This document shows, piece after piece, positions 27,347 through 34,773 of a stretch of DNA of 64,000 nt. Positions within the stretch are counted from its first letter, which is position 1, and every line of letters begins with the position of its first letter. A program made the translations under genes and the position numbers. This stretch comes from CAYRDC01 sp964422925. GTDB taxonomy: Bacteria; Bacteroidota; Bacteroidia; Chitinophagales; S012-47. The stretch is from positions 121,585 to 185,584 of the forward strand of contig CAYRDC010000002.1 of assembly GCA_964422925.1 (NCBI GenBank). Direction: 5' to 3'. The notes beneath the pieces are model-generated. The model saw only the letters and a program-made list of their open reading frames with translations. It made no database searches and was not told the origin of the DNA.

Positions 27347-28258
27347 TTAAACCCACATTTTTATTTCACGTTTTTTTATGACCAGTGTGGGTATCAGATA
27401 ATTATAAGTCAATAATCTTTCAGTAACACTTCCAATTAACAGGAGGTCAAATTTTGAATGCCCTTTAGCTCCGATAGCTATCAGATTTACGGCATTTTTC
27501 CTGGCATAGCGTAATATTTCTTTGGCCGGATTATTGTTTTCGTTGCGGGTCAGCACTAGTTCCACATCCTTTTGCGGGATTTTGTTTTTTTTCAGGAAAT
27601 CTCCAAAAGTGGATTCCACGTTTTCCCGCATAATTTCATTAAACTGCTCCGGGGTCCGGCTTATGCGCAAATTCAGAGTCGGTGGAATAAAATAGACATT
27701 CTGGCAAATCAGTTTGCCGGTTCCGAATTTCCTGGCCAGTTCCCGCGTTTTCAGTAAGGAAAATCCGCTGGATTCGCTGAAATCGATAGGAACCAGTATT
27801 TTGGAAAAATCAGCCGGTGCGTCTTCCGGAATAAACAATACGGATCCGTTGGCTTTCCGTACTAACCGCCTTGGAATAATGCCGCTGCCGCGGGAAATAT
27901 CTTTGCGCCCCACTACAATCAGGTCCACCTTCTTGATTTCCGCCCAATGGAGCAGCTCAAAAGCAGGCGAGCCTTCTATGATAACATTTTCAGTCTCAAT
28001 ACCTTCGTGTTTGCCAAAGTATTGCTCAATCTCTTTTTCCAGCGCTTCCCGGATTAGTTCGTCTTCGGGTTTCCCCACAATCTCTTCCGGCTCTGTCATG
28101 GGCGTTACAAAATGAGGAACATCCAGGGATGGTTCGATATGTATAAAGTAAATTTTCCTGGGCTTAGTGATCTTTGTCCATACATTCATATATTCCAGGA
28201 TTGACCGGTCCATATCGGTCAAATCCAATGCTATCATAATACGTTCAAATGTTGACAT
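27347..28258 (-). CDS. Universal stress protein, two tandem Usp domains
   Basis: First gene of the Usp operon, 303 aa from ATG 28258. Domain 1 (STFERIMIALDLTDMDRSIL ... GSVLFIPED) and domain 2 (FSKILVPIDFSESS ... GAKGHSKFDLLLIGSVTERL) both look complete. The domain 2 loop fits ATP binding. The frame extends 17 codons further up, but ATG 28258 follows a GGAGG Shine-Dalgarno at the right distance and starts the Usp fold normally. Confidence 0.9.
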   Translation of the reverse strand: MSTFERIMIALDLTDMDRSILEYMNVWTKITKPRKIYFIHIEPSLDVPHFVTPMTEPEEIVGKPEDELIREALEKEIEQYFGKHEGIETENVIIEGSPAFELLHWAEIKKVDLIVVGRKDISRGSGIIPRRLVRKANGSVLFIPEDAPADFSKILVPIDFSESSGFSLLKTRELARKFGTGKLICQNVYFIPPTLNLRISRTPEQFNEIMRENVESTFGDFLKKNKIPQKDVELVLTRNENNNPAKEILRYARKNAVNLIAIGAKGHSKFDLLLIGSVTERLLTYNYLIPTLVIKKREIKMWV

Positions 28259-28278
28259 GCCTCCCTCTCGATTTAAAC

Positions 28279-28310
28279 CAAATGTATTTGTATGCGGAAG
28301 GGGCAGCAAT
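28279..28310 (-). promoter_or_regulatory. Promoter of the Usp operon
   Basis: On the minus strand ATTG (28307-28310) is followed after 20 bp by TACATTTG (28279-28286), a good Bacteroidota promoter. A TCAC/GTGA palindrome lies directly upstream. Confidence 0.65.
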
Positions 28311-28313
28311 GAC

Positions 28314-28331
28314 TTTTGTCACCTGTGAAAA
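28314..28331. promoter_or_regulatory. Candidate Crp/Fnr operator
   Basis: TTTTGTCACCTGTGAAAA contains TCAC-CT-GTGA with matching T/A flanks. It is placed just upstream of the -33 element of the Usp operon, as expected for an activator. A similar TTCACCCGTGAA occurs in the promoter spacer at 10701-10714. The link to the Crp/Fnr gene at 24249 is inference. Confidence 0.4.
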
Positions 28332-28406
28332 TGATAGAAATCTATACAGGAACATTGGTTATCTGCTCCATTTTGAGGATTTTCGCATGAATATTCGAAT
28401 AATTTG

Positions 28407-29177
28407 ATGAAGGATTTACTGACCATTTTCGTGGAAATTGCTTCCGAAGCCGGAGAAGCTATTATGAAAATTTATGAGCAGGCAGATCATGGCATACAGG
28501 AAAAACCGGATAAAAGTCCGCTAACCCTGGCCGATAAGGCTTCGAACCAAATCATTAATTCAGGATTGCGAAAAGCGTATCCGGACATACCCATCATATC
28601 AGAGGAAAACCAGGAAATACCTTATTCGGTAAGAAAATCCTGGACGCGTTGCTGGATTGTAGACCCACTGGACGGGACCAAGGAATTTATAAAACGGAAT
28701 GGCGAGTTTACCATCAACATAGCCCTGGTGGAAGATGGCCGGCCAATAGCCGGGATGGTTTACGTGCCGGTGACGCGTGAATTGTATTTCGCCAGGAAGG
28801 GAGAAGGTGCATGGCGCCAGGATGCCGGTGGACAGCGCCAGCCGTTGCAGGTGTGCCCCCCGGATGATGCGTTGCTGATTATGGCCGAAAGCCGGTCCCA
28901 TCCTTCTGCCGAGCTGGAAAAATACCGCGCGCAGCGTACCCGGGATTTCCGGGAAGTGCGCTATATCCAGGCCGGATCAGCCCTGAAATTTTGCCTGGTA
29001 GCCAGCGGGAAAGCCCATGAGTATCCGCGCCTCGGCCCTACCATGGAATGGGACACGGCCGCGGGACAGGCCATCGTGGAAGCTGCCGGGGGAAAAGTGC
29101 TGAATTTCAGTACCAGGGAACCGCTTATGTACAATAAAGAAGATTTGCACAATCCGCCTTTTATCGTAACGGCTTGA
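28407..29177 (+). CDS. cysQ: 3'(2'),5'-bisphosphate nucleotidase
   Basis: An inositol-monophosphatase-fold enzyme of 256 aa that degrades PAP formed during sulfate assimilation. Metal-binding motifs are EEN (PIISEENQEIP), DPLDGTKEFIKRNGEFTINI and WDTAAGQAIVEAAGG. The frame also allows a TTG one codon upstream. It is divergent from the Usp operon. Confidence 0.94.
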   Translation: MKDLLTIFVEIASEAGEAIMKIYEQADHGIQEKPDKSPLTLADKASNQIINSGLRKAYPDIPIISEENQEIPYSVRKSWTRCWIVDPLDGTKEFIKRNGEFTINIALVEDGRPIAGMVYVPVTRELYFARKGEGAWRQDAGGQRQPLQVCPPDDALLIMAESRSHPSAELEKYRAQRTRDFREVRYIQAGSALKFCLVASGKAHEYPRLGPTMEWDTAAGQAIVEAAGGKVLNFSTREPLMYNKEDLHNPPFIVTA

Positions 29178-29185
29178 CCATTAAA

Positions 29186-29193
29186 TATTTTTG
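29186..29193 (+). promoter_or_regulatory. Bacteroidota -7 element TATTTTTG
   Basis: TATTTTTG fits TAnnTTTG and sits 47-54 bp before the slyD start. The -33 region is poor. Confidence 0.4.
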
Positions 29194-29239
29194 CATATCT
29201 TGTCATCAAATTTTTTACTCACTTTTTTAAAAAAAACTG

Positions 29240-29746
29240 ATGCAAATTGAAGTTTCCACCGTGGTTTCCATTTCTTATGAATTAAGGGAAAAAGACGCAA
29301 ATGGTGAAGTAATAGAAACAGTAAGCGACTCTAATCCATTTGTTTTTCTGTACGGGGCCGGATTTATTATTGAAGGACTTGAAACCGGCCTGAAAGGACT
29401 GGAACCCGGGCAAACATTCGCTTTAACCGTACCCTGTGAAAAAGCCTATGGAAGATTAAATGATAAATTTATTTTTGATATTCCACGCCAGGTATTTACC
29501 GAGGCAGAAGAAGGAGAATCTTTATTAAAAATAGGTAACCGGTTGATGATGCAGGATCAGCATGGAGAGGTCATAGAAGGGATAGTCCTGAAAATAGGCG
29601 ATGAATTTGTTACCATGGATTTTAATCATCCCCTGGCAGGCAAAGACCTGTATTTTTCAGGAAAAGTGCTTGAGGTGCGTGAAGCCACGCCTTCCGAACT
29701 GGAACACGGGCACGTTCACAAAGGCCCTGAAGAGCATTCTCATTAG
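29240..29746 (+). CDS. slyD: FKBP-type peptidyl-prolyl isomerase, SlyD type
   Basis: A 168-aa SlyD-like isomerase and chaperone: FKBP halves (YELREKDANGEVIETVSDSNPFVFLYG, GLETGLKGLEPGQTF) interrupted by the insert-in-flap domain (about 75-130, with FNHPLAGKDLYFSGKVLEV after it). The C-terminus ends in a short His-containing tail (HGHVHKGPEEHSH), a reduced form of the metal-binding tail. Confidence 0.92.
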   Translation: MQIEVSTVVSISYELREKDANGEVIETVSDSNPFVFLYGAGFIIEGLETGLKGLEPGQTFALTVPCEKAYGRLNDKFIFDIPRQVFTEAEEGESLLKIGNRLMMQDQHGEVIEGIVLKIGDEFVTMDFNHPLAGKDLYFSGKVLEVREATPSELEHGHVHKGPEEHSH

Positions 29747-29748
29747 CC

Positions 29749-30651
29749 TCAGCGCCTGATAAAGGCATCTACTACCTGCAGGTAATTGTCCAACCCCATG
29801 GTTTCGGGTATACCGTTGTGTCCGTGTTTGGCTCCCGGTATGCGGTGGGCTTCTTTATAGGGGCCCTGGTAATTCTGGTAGATGATTTCGCCATTGCTGA
29901 TCTGCACGTAATCGTCTTCTTCACCATGAAACCAGCACAAAGGGATGTTTACATCCTTGATCTTTTCCGCGTTATTGAATTTCAGGCTCACGATAAAGGA
30001 TGCCGATACGTTCAGAATGGTTGATTCTTCCGTCAGGTTGTCCACGCTGGCCAGCGGAGATTCGATAATGAGTTTGGCCGGTTTGAAACTGTCGTAATAA
30101 GCCGCGATGTCAATGGCAGGGATGCAGCCCAGGCTGAACCCGTAGATCATGACATTTTCAGGAGCCGCTCCCTGTGCTTTAAGCCACTGCAGGCAGGCCT
30201 GTACATCATAGCTTAATCCGGCTTCCGTGGGCGTCCCTTCCGATAGCCCATAGCCCCGGTAATCCATCATCAGCACTCCGTAATGATTCTTTCCGTGTGT
30301 GTTGGCCAACAGTTTGGCCCGCGTCCAGTAGTAATCCATATGTTTCGACTGCCCGTGGCAATAGACGATCACGGTATCGGTGGCAAGGGTATTCAGGTCA
30401 CCGATATATACCGCGTAAATGGTGGTGGGGCTGATTTCGTCCGGACCCTGCGAGTTCAGGGTGAAGAGGTGGATCATACTGGCCGGGAAGTCGTAACTGG
30501 CCGGCAGCTGCAGTTCCGAATCACCGGTGTAGTTGTCAAACAGGTATTCCGTGATGCTGTTATCCCTTGGAAAAGCGAGGTCATCCATTTGCAGGCAGGC
30601 GGCCAGTCCCAGGAACAGCGGCAGCACCAGCCATATCATTGCTCTTTTCAT
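29749..30651 (-). CDS. Alpha/beta-hydrolase lipoprotein
   Basis: A 300-aa alpha/beta-hydrolase with a lipoprotein signal (MIWLVLPLFLGLAAC). The nucleophile elbow is GFSLG (Ser in MIYGFSLGCIPAID), the oxyanion region is YCHGQS, and the acid and His follow in FHGEEDDYV and GAKHGHNG. BAAT/YqkD-like serine hydrolases of this type act as esterases or peptidases; the substrate is unknown. Two bases separate it from the gene upstream at 30654. Confidence 0.85.
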   Translation of the reverse strand: MKRAMIWLVLPLFLGLAACLQMDDLAFPRDNSITEYLFDNYTGDSELQLPASYDFPASMIHLFTLNSQGPDEISPTTIYAVYIGDLNTLATDTVIVYCHGQSKHMDYYWTRAKLLANTHGKNHYGVLMMDYRGYGLSEGTPTEAGLSYDVQACLQWLKAQGAAPENVMIYGFSLGCIPAIDIAAYYDSFKPAKLIIESPLASVDNLTEESTILNVSASFIVSLKFNNAEKIKDVNIPLCWFHGEEDDYVQISNGEIIYQNYQGPYKEAHRIPGAKHGHNGIPETMGLDNYLQVVDAFIRR

Positions 30652-30653
30652 GG

Positions 30654-31319
30654 TCAGAATTTTTTAACTATACTGAAATACACTCCCGTGGCCCCGGTTT
30701 TCCCTGTCAGGCTTTGCCAAGGCACAAATACCTTTTCATTCGACCTGCCGGGCGCCATCAGTTTCAGTTCAATGGTATATTCCATGTTTCCTTTGCCCCG
30801 GAAGGTATTCCCGATATGCGGGTTGAACACCCAGCGCCCTAGTTGCGGCTGGTCGTGCGACCGGGTTTTGCGCAGTTCGAACCAGTTGGAACAGCCCACG
30901 TAGGCGTAATGGTTGTTTTTGCCCCAGTTCCACGAGGCGTTCAGATCTGCCTCTGGCCAGAACCGCATCACCGGATCGTTCAGGTCAGCGATAAAGTTGG
31001 CGGCCAGGGTACCCGTCAGGGTGGGCACGTACCCGATTTGGCGGTAAAAGCGGTACACCCCGCCAATGTCGGTCTGGAAATTGGAAAACACCAGACTGGT
31101 GGTGTGCAGGCTGCCGAAAACGGTTAGGTCTTCCCGCAGGCCGTAGCCGTACACCAGCGTGGTAAGCGGCAGCGGAATGGTCATGCCGGAATAGTCGATG
31201 AGTCCGCCCCCAAAGCTGAAGCCCACCGCGTGCTGCCCCTTTTCCAGCGGTTGCACAAACCGCGAAGGAGCACAAGCCACCGCCAGGGCGATAAACCCGA
31301 ATATCCATCTACGTTTCAT
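30654..31319 (-). CDS. Exported lipoprotein-like protein, unknown function
   Basis: A 221-aa protein with signal sequence and lipobox (WIFGFIALAVACAPS). The rest is beta-rich with many Gly and aromatic residues (GFSFGGGLIDYSG, LVYGYGLREDLTVFG), like a small barrel or outer-membrane-associated protein. It probably forms an operon with the hydrolase. No family recognised. Confidence 0.72.
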   Translation of the reverse strand: MKRRWIFGFIALAVACAPSRFVQPLEKGQHAVGFSFGGGLIDYSGMTIPLPLTTLVYGYGLREDLTVFGSLHTTSLVFSNFQTDIGGVYRFYRQIGYVPTLTGTLAANFIADLNDPVMRFWPEADLNASWNWGKNNHYAYVGCSNWFELRKTRSHDQPQLGRWVFNPHIGNTFRGKGNMEYTIELKLMAPGRSNEKVFVPWQSLTGKTGATGVYFSIVKKF

Positions 31320-31419
31320 GAGTGATTGTTTAACGATTCCTGAAATTGAGGTGCAAATTAGAAATTTCCGGATTTACTTTCCCAATGCGTCCGGGCAATC
31401 TTACCCTGTTGCAAGAGGC

Positions 31420-32688
31420 TCAGCGGTGTATCACCAGCAATTTCCGTGTGAAGATACCGGATGAGGTGTACACCCGTAGGACGTACAGGCCGTTCGCCAG
31501 GCCGGACAGGTCTATGAGCCCGCTTCCGGTTTCCCGGAGAAGGGTTCCGCTTGCCGAATATAGCAGCACCCGGTCTGGATAGAAGTCCGTTCCGGTGCCG
31601 ATTCGCACCCATTGATCGGCCGGATTCGGGTACAGCTGCCATAAAGATTCGGCCCTTTCGGGCAGGCCCGTGGGCATTATCGTAACCGTATTGCAGGGCG
31701 GGCCACCGGTCACCGGGGAAATGCTGGCCGTAGCCTGCGGGCTGGTCCCGGGTGGCAGGCTGTTGTAAATCAGCGTTATGTAATGTGCCGCGGAATCGGG
31801 CAGCAGTTCCGGACGGAGCCAGATCAGGGTATCACCGTAGGCGCTGTCCGGGTGCGGGTAAATCAGATGCGGCTGTGCCCCTGGCGGATGCACAAACCGG
31901 ATTTCCGCCTGCTCGGGCGAAGTGCCCGCGTTAATGTATTTGATTTGATAAGCCACCTGGCCGTTCAGGAATAACCCGCACGCGTCAATGCAGAGGTCAT
32001 GTATTTTAACGGTATCGGTAAAGCTGAAATCCAGATGGTCTAACAGGTTTCCCGTGGAGCTTGTTTTGGGCAGGTATACGGTGGCCCCGGTGGAAAGCAA
32101 TCCAAGCGGGTTCAGGGGCGTGACCAGGTAAGAACCCTTGTCAACGTAAAAATGATAATACCCCTGGCGGGTGGTGTAGGTCAGCCGGTTTCCCGGCTGG
32201 AGGCGTACGGGCCAGCCTTCCAGCCCAGGTTCCCCGGGGTCGTGCAGGCCGTCCTGATTGAGGTCGTTGAATACCTGTCCCTTCAGGGTGTTGAACGAGC
32301 CGCAGGTATCGTTGTTGGTGAACGCCCAGCTGTTTAGCCAGACCAGCGTATCACCCGTACACAGGTCGATTGAGTTAGTAGAGGTGGTGACTGTGTACTG
32401 GTCGACAGGATTAATCAGGCTGTTGAATACCACAGGCAGGCCAGGTACGGGGATACCGTTTGATGTGCCCTGTGTGATATGTAATGAGTAAATAAGCCCG
32501 TTGTTGGCTCCTATAATATCCACTATAACCTCAAACGGGCCACGCAGTGAATCACCGTGAATGAACAGGTTGTCCATGCAGAAGGCGCTGCTGTCGGGAA
32601 CGGCTTCCAGCCAGAACCAGCCATTTATTTGCGTATGCGCAGAAAAAGAAACTAACAGCCATAGCGGGAGGATCAGCAATCGTTTCAT
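31420..32688 (-). CDS. Secreted protein with SdrD-type B-like repeat and T9SS sorting domain
   Basis: A 422-aa exported protein from ATG 32688 (signal KRLLILPLWLLVSFSAHTQ). The middle has an SdrD B-like fold (GQVFNDLNQDGLHDPGEPGL, VRLQPGNRLTYTTRQGYYHF), seen in cell-surface adhesins with calcium sites. The end is a type A T9SS domain (LWQLYPNPADQWVRI ... FTRKLLVIHR). Surface exposure is likely; ligand unknown. Confidence 0.85.
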   Translation of the reverse strand: MKRLLILPLWLLVSFSAHTQINGWFWLEAVPDSSAFCMDNLFIHGDSLRGPFEVIVDIIGANNGLIYSLHITQGTSNGIPVPGLPVVFNSLINPVDQYTVTTSTNSIDLCTGDTLVWLNSWAFTNNDTCGSFNTLKGQVFNDLNQDGLHDPGEPGLEGWPVRLQPGNRLTYTTRQGYYHFYVDKGSYLVTPLNPLGLLSTGATVYLPKTSSTGNLLDHLDFSFTDTVKIHDLCIDACGLFLNGQVAYQIKYINAGTSPEQAEIRFVHPPGAQPHLIYPHPDSAYGDTLIWLRPELLPDSAAHYITLIYNSLPPGTSPQATASISPVTGGPPCNTVTIMPTGLPERAESLWQLYPNPADQWVRIGTGTDFYPDRVLLYSASGTLLRETGSGLIDLSGLANGLYVLRVYTSSGIFTRKLLVIHR

Positions 32689-32801
32689 GGCAGGGGGTTG
32701 TAAGATCAAATAAATAGCTTCATAATCAAAGTTAAAAAATGATAGTTAACTGCCAAATGTTTTCAAATTTATTTTTCCGTCCGGCCTATGCAATCAAATA
32801 T

Positions 32802-32809
32802 TAACTTTG
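32802..32809 (+). promoter_or_regulatory. Bacteroidota -7 element TAACTTTG
   Basis: TAACTTTG fits TAnnTTTG and lies only 7 bp before the ATG at 32817, so a transcript from it would be nearly leaderless. No good -33 element is visible. Confidence 0.35.
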
Positions 32810-32816
32810 TGGCTCT

Positions 32817-33827
32817 ATGGGAAAAGTGCGATTTGCGGTACTGGGCCTCGGGCACATCGGCAAACGGCACGCGGCCATGATCGCGGCCAACCCGAAGGCC
32901 GAATTGGTAGGTATAGCCGATATTGATCCTGCTAAACAGGAGGTAACTGCCAATGAATTCGGAGTGCCTTTTTACGGTTCCCTCGAAGCGCTGCTCGAAT
33001 CCGGAACGGAGATGGATGTGGTGAACGTGTGCACCCCCAACGGGCTGCACACCGATCATTCGCTGGCTGTGCTCCGGCAGGGCATCCATGTGGTTTGCGA
33101 AAAGCCCATGGGCCTCAGGCGTGATGCCTGCGAATCGGTGATTTCCGAAGCCCTGGCCCGGTCGAAACAAGTGTTTATCGTGATGCAAAACCGGTACAGC
33201 CCACCGGCCCGATGGCTCCACCAGATCATTGACGACAAAATTCTTGGCCGCATTTTCATGGTGCAGGTCAACTGCTACTGGAACCGGGGCGATGCATACT
33301 ATGCCAACAGCCCCTGGAAAGGCACCCTGGAACTGGACGGTGGGCCGCTGTTCACGCAGTTCAGCCATTTTATCGACATCATGTACTGGCTGTTTGGCGA
33401 CATCAAAAATGTGCATGCCCGCTTCGACAATTTCAGCCACCGGCACAACACGGAGTTCGAGGACTCCGGCCATGTGACTTTTGATTTCGTGCGGGAAGGC
33501 ATGGGCGTGATCAACTATTCCACATCGGTCTGGCACCGGAATTTCGAATCGAGCATCACCATTATCGGGGAGAAAGGCACGGTGAAAGTGGGCGGTCAGT
33601 ACATGGACCGCATTGAGTACTGCGATGTGAAAGGTTATGAAATGCCCGAACTGGAACCGGTAAGTCCGCCCAATGATTACGGGGATTACAAGGGCAGTGC
33701 TTCGAACCACCAGTTTGTGATCAGCAATGTGATTGAAACCCTGAATGGCCGGTCTTCTGCCACCACCAATGCGCTGGAGGGGTTAAAGGTGGTGGAAATC
33801 ATTGAAAAGATTTATAAACACCGCTAA
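32817..33827 (+). CDS. wlbA: Gfo/Idh/MocA dehydrogenase, WlbA/WbpB type
   Basis: A 336-aa NAD-dependent oxidoreductase: VLGLGHIGKRHAAMI at the start, CTPNGLHTDHSL and VVCEKPMGL in the cofactor domain, then the substrate domain with MQNRYSPPARWLH, NCYWNRGDAYYANSPWKGT and GGPLFTQFSHFID. These are close to WlbA/WbpB, which oxidise UDP-GlcNAc-uronate at C3. The products of wbpE and wbpD at 14.7-18.7 kb act next in that pathway, though this gene stands 13 kb away from them. Confidence 0.87.
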   Translation: MGKVRFAVLGLGHIGKRHAAMIAANPKAELVGIADIDPAKQEVTANEFGVPFYGSLEALLESGTEMDVVNVCTPNGLHTDHSLAVLRQGIHVVCEKPMGLRRDACESVISEALARSKQVFIVMQNRYSPPARWLHQIIDDKILGRIFMVQVNCYWNRGDAYYANSPWKGTLELDGGPLFTQFSHFIDIMYWLFGDIKNVHARFDNFSHRHNTEFEDSGHVTFDFVREGMGVINYSTSVWHRNFESSITIIGEKGTVKVGGQYMDRIEYCDVKGYEMPELEPVSPPNDYGDYKGSASNHQFVISNVIETLNGRSSATTNALEGLKVVEIIEKIYKHR

Positions 33828-33830
33828 TCC

Positions 33831-34724
33831 ATGGCCCATGTATTGATTATTACGGCCCGTTACCCAGCTTCTTATCAGCTGCTTGCCGGTTTCAGCCTGC
33901 GCCAGTACGCTTTGGAGTTGGTCAGGAAGGGCTACCGGGTGGGGATTGCCGCTCCGGGCATCCTGCCCCTGGATTCCCGCACCTGGATACATTCCTTCCG
34001 GCAACTGGGCCGGGCCCATAATTGGGTGGACGGGCCCTTGCCGGTATACTCCGTGCTCGGGGTGGATGTTTTTCCATTCATTCCCTCGTTCCGCAGGTTC
34101 CTGCTGAAAAGATACCTGGGCTACCTCTCCACGCTCTATCCCCGCCTGCACGGCATGCCTGACGCGGTGATCTGGTACCGCTACGGCTGGCCGGAGGAGC
34201 TGGCATTGCAGGCTCCGGAGGGTGCCCCGGTGTTTCCTGTAAACAACCCGGAAGGCATGTTTCATGAAAACAGTGAGCCCTCCCCGAGGCAGAAAGCCCA
34301 GCCGAACGACCCAGGCCGTATCCTGGCCCTGCCGGGCTTTAGTAGGCGGGAACTCGATCTGGTTCTTGAAACATTCGCACTGTACCGGCAACAGCAGCCT
34401 GCTGCCCGCCTGGTCATTGCTGCCGGGAAAACCGCTGCCGGGCGCCTGAAAAAGCTGTCCCGCTCCGGTGTGGAAATCAGCAAGCCGGCCAACCCCGGAG
34501 AACTGGGTGCCCTGCTGTGGCCGGCCGGAAAAGTGGTGGTGCCGCAGACCGGGCAAAAAGAAGTGCTCCCTTATCTGAAACTTTCCGGGAAAACCGTGCT
34601 TTCCCTTAAAACCGGTTTCAGCGCGCAAGACCTGGCGGGGCAATGGACAGGAGCCGCTGCCGGTGCGCACCAAAAGTATTGGCGCTTTGCCGCTTTTCAC
34701 GAAATTTGCCCCGGAGTACGGTAA
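33831..34724 (+). CDS. Glycosyltransferase-like protein, shortened or divergent
   Basis: A 297-aa protein whose N-terminus (VLIITARYPASYQLLAGFSLRQ ... ALELVRKGYRV) looks like the acceptor domain of a GT4 GT-B enzyme. Its second half keeps a donor-domain-like segment (LDLVLETFALYRQQQPAARL) but lacks the usual GT4 Glu-x7-Glu motif and is about 80 residues shorter than normal. It may be a remnant or a specialised transferase. It starts 3 bp after wlbA and its 3' end lies 50 bp before the receptor gene. Confidence 0.6.
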   Translation: MAHVLIITARYPASYQLLAGFSLRQYALELVRKGYRVGIAAPGILPLDSRTWIHSFRQLGRAHNWVDGPLPVYSVLGVDVFPFIPSFRRFLLKRYLGYLSTLYPRLHGMPDAVIWYRYGWPEELALQAPEGAPVFPVNNPEGMFHENSEPSPRQKAQPNDPGRILALPGFSRRELDLVLETFALYRQQQPAARLVIAAGKTAAGRLKKLSRSGVEISKPANPGELGALLWPAGKVVVPQTGQKEVLPYLKLSGKTVLSLKTGFSAQDLAGQWTGAAAGAHQKYWRFAAFHEICPGVR

Positions 34725-34773
34725 CCCCCTCTCAAAGATTTTTATTAAACTCACAGGTCTAAAACCGGAGTGT

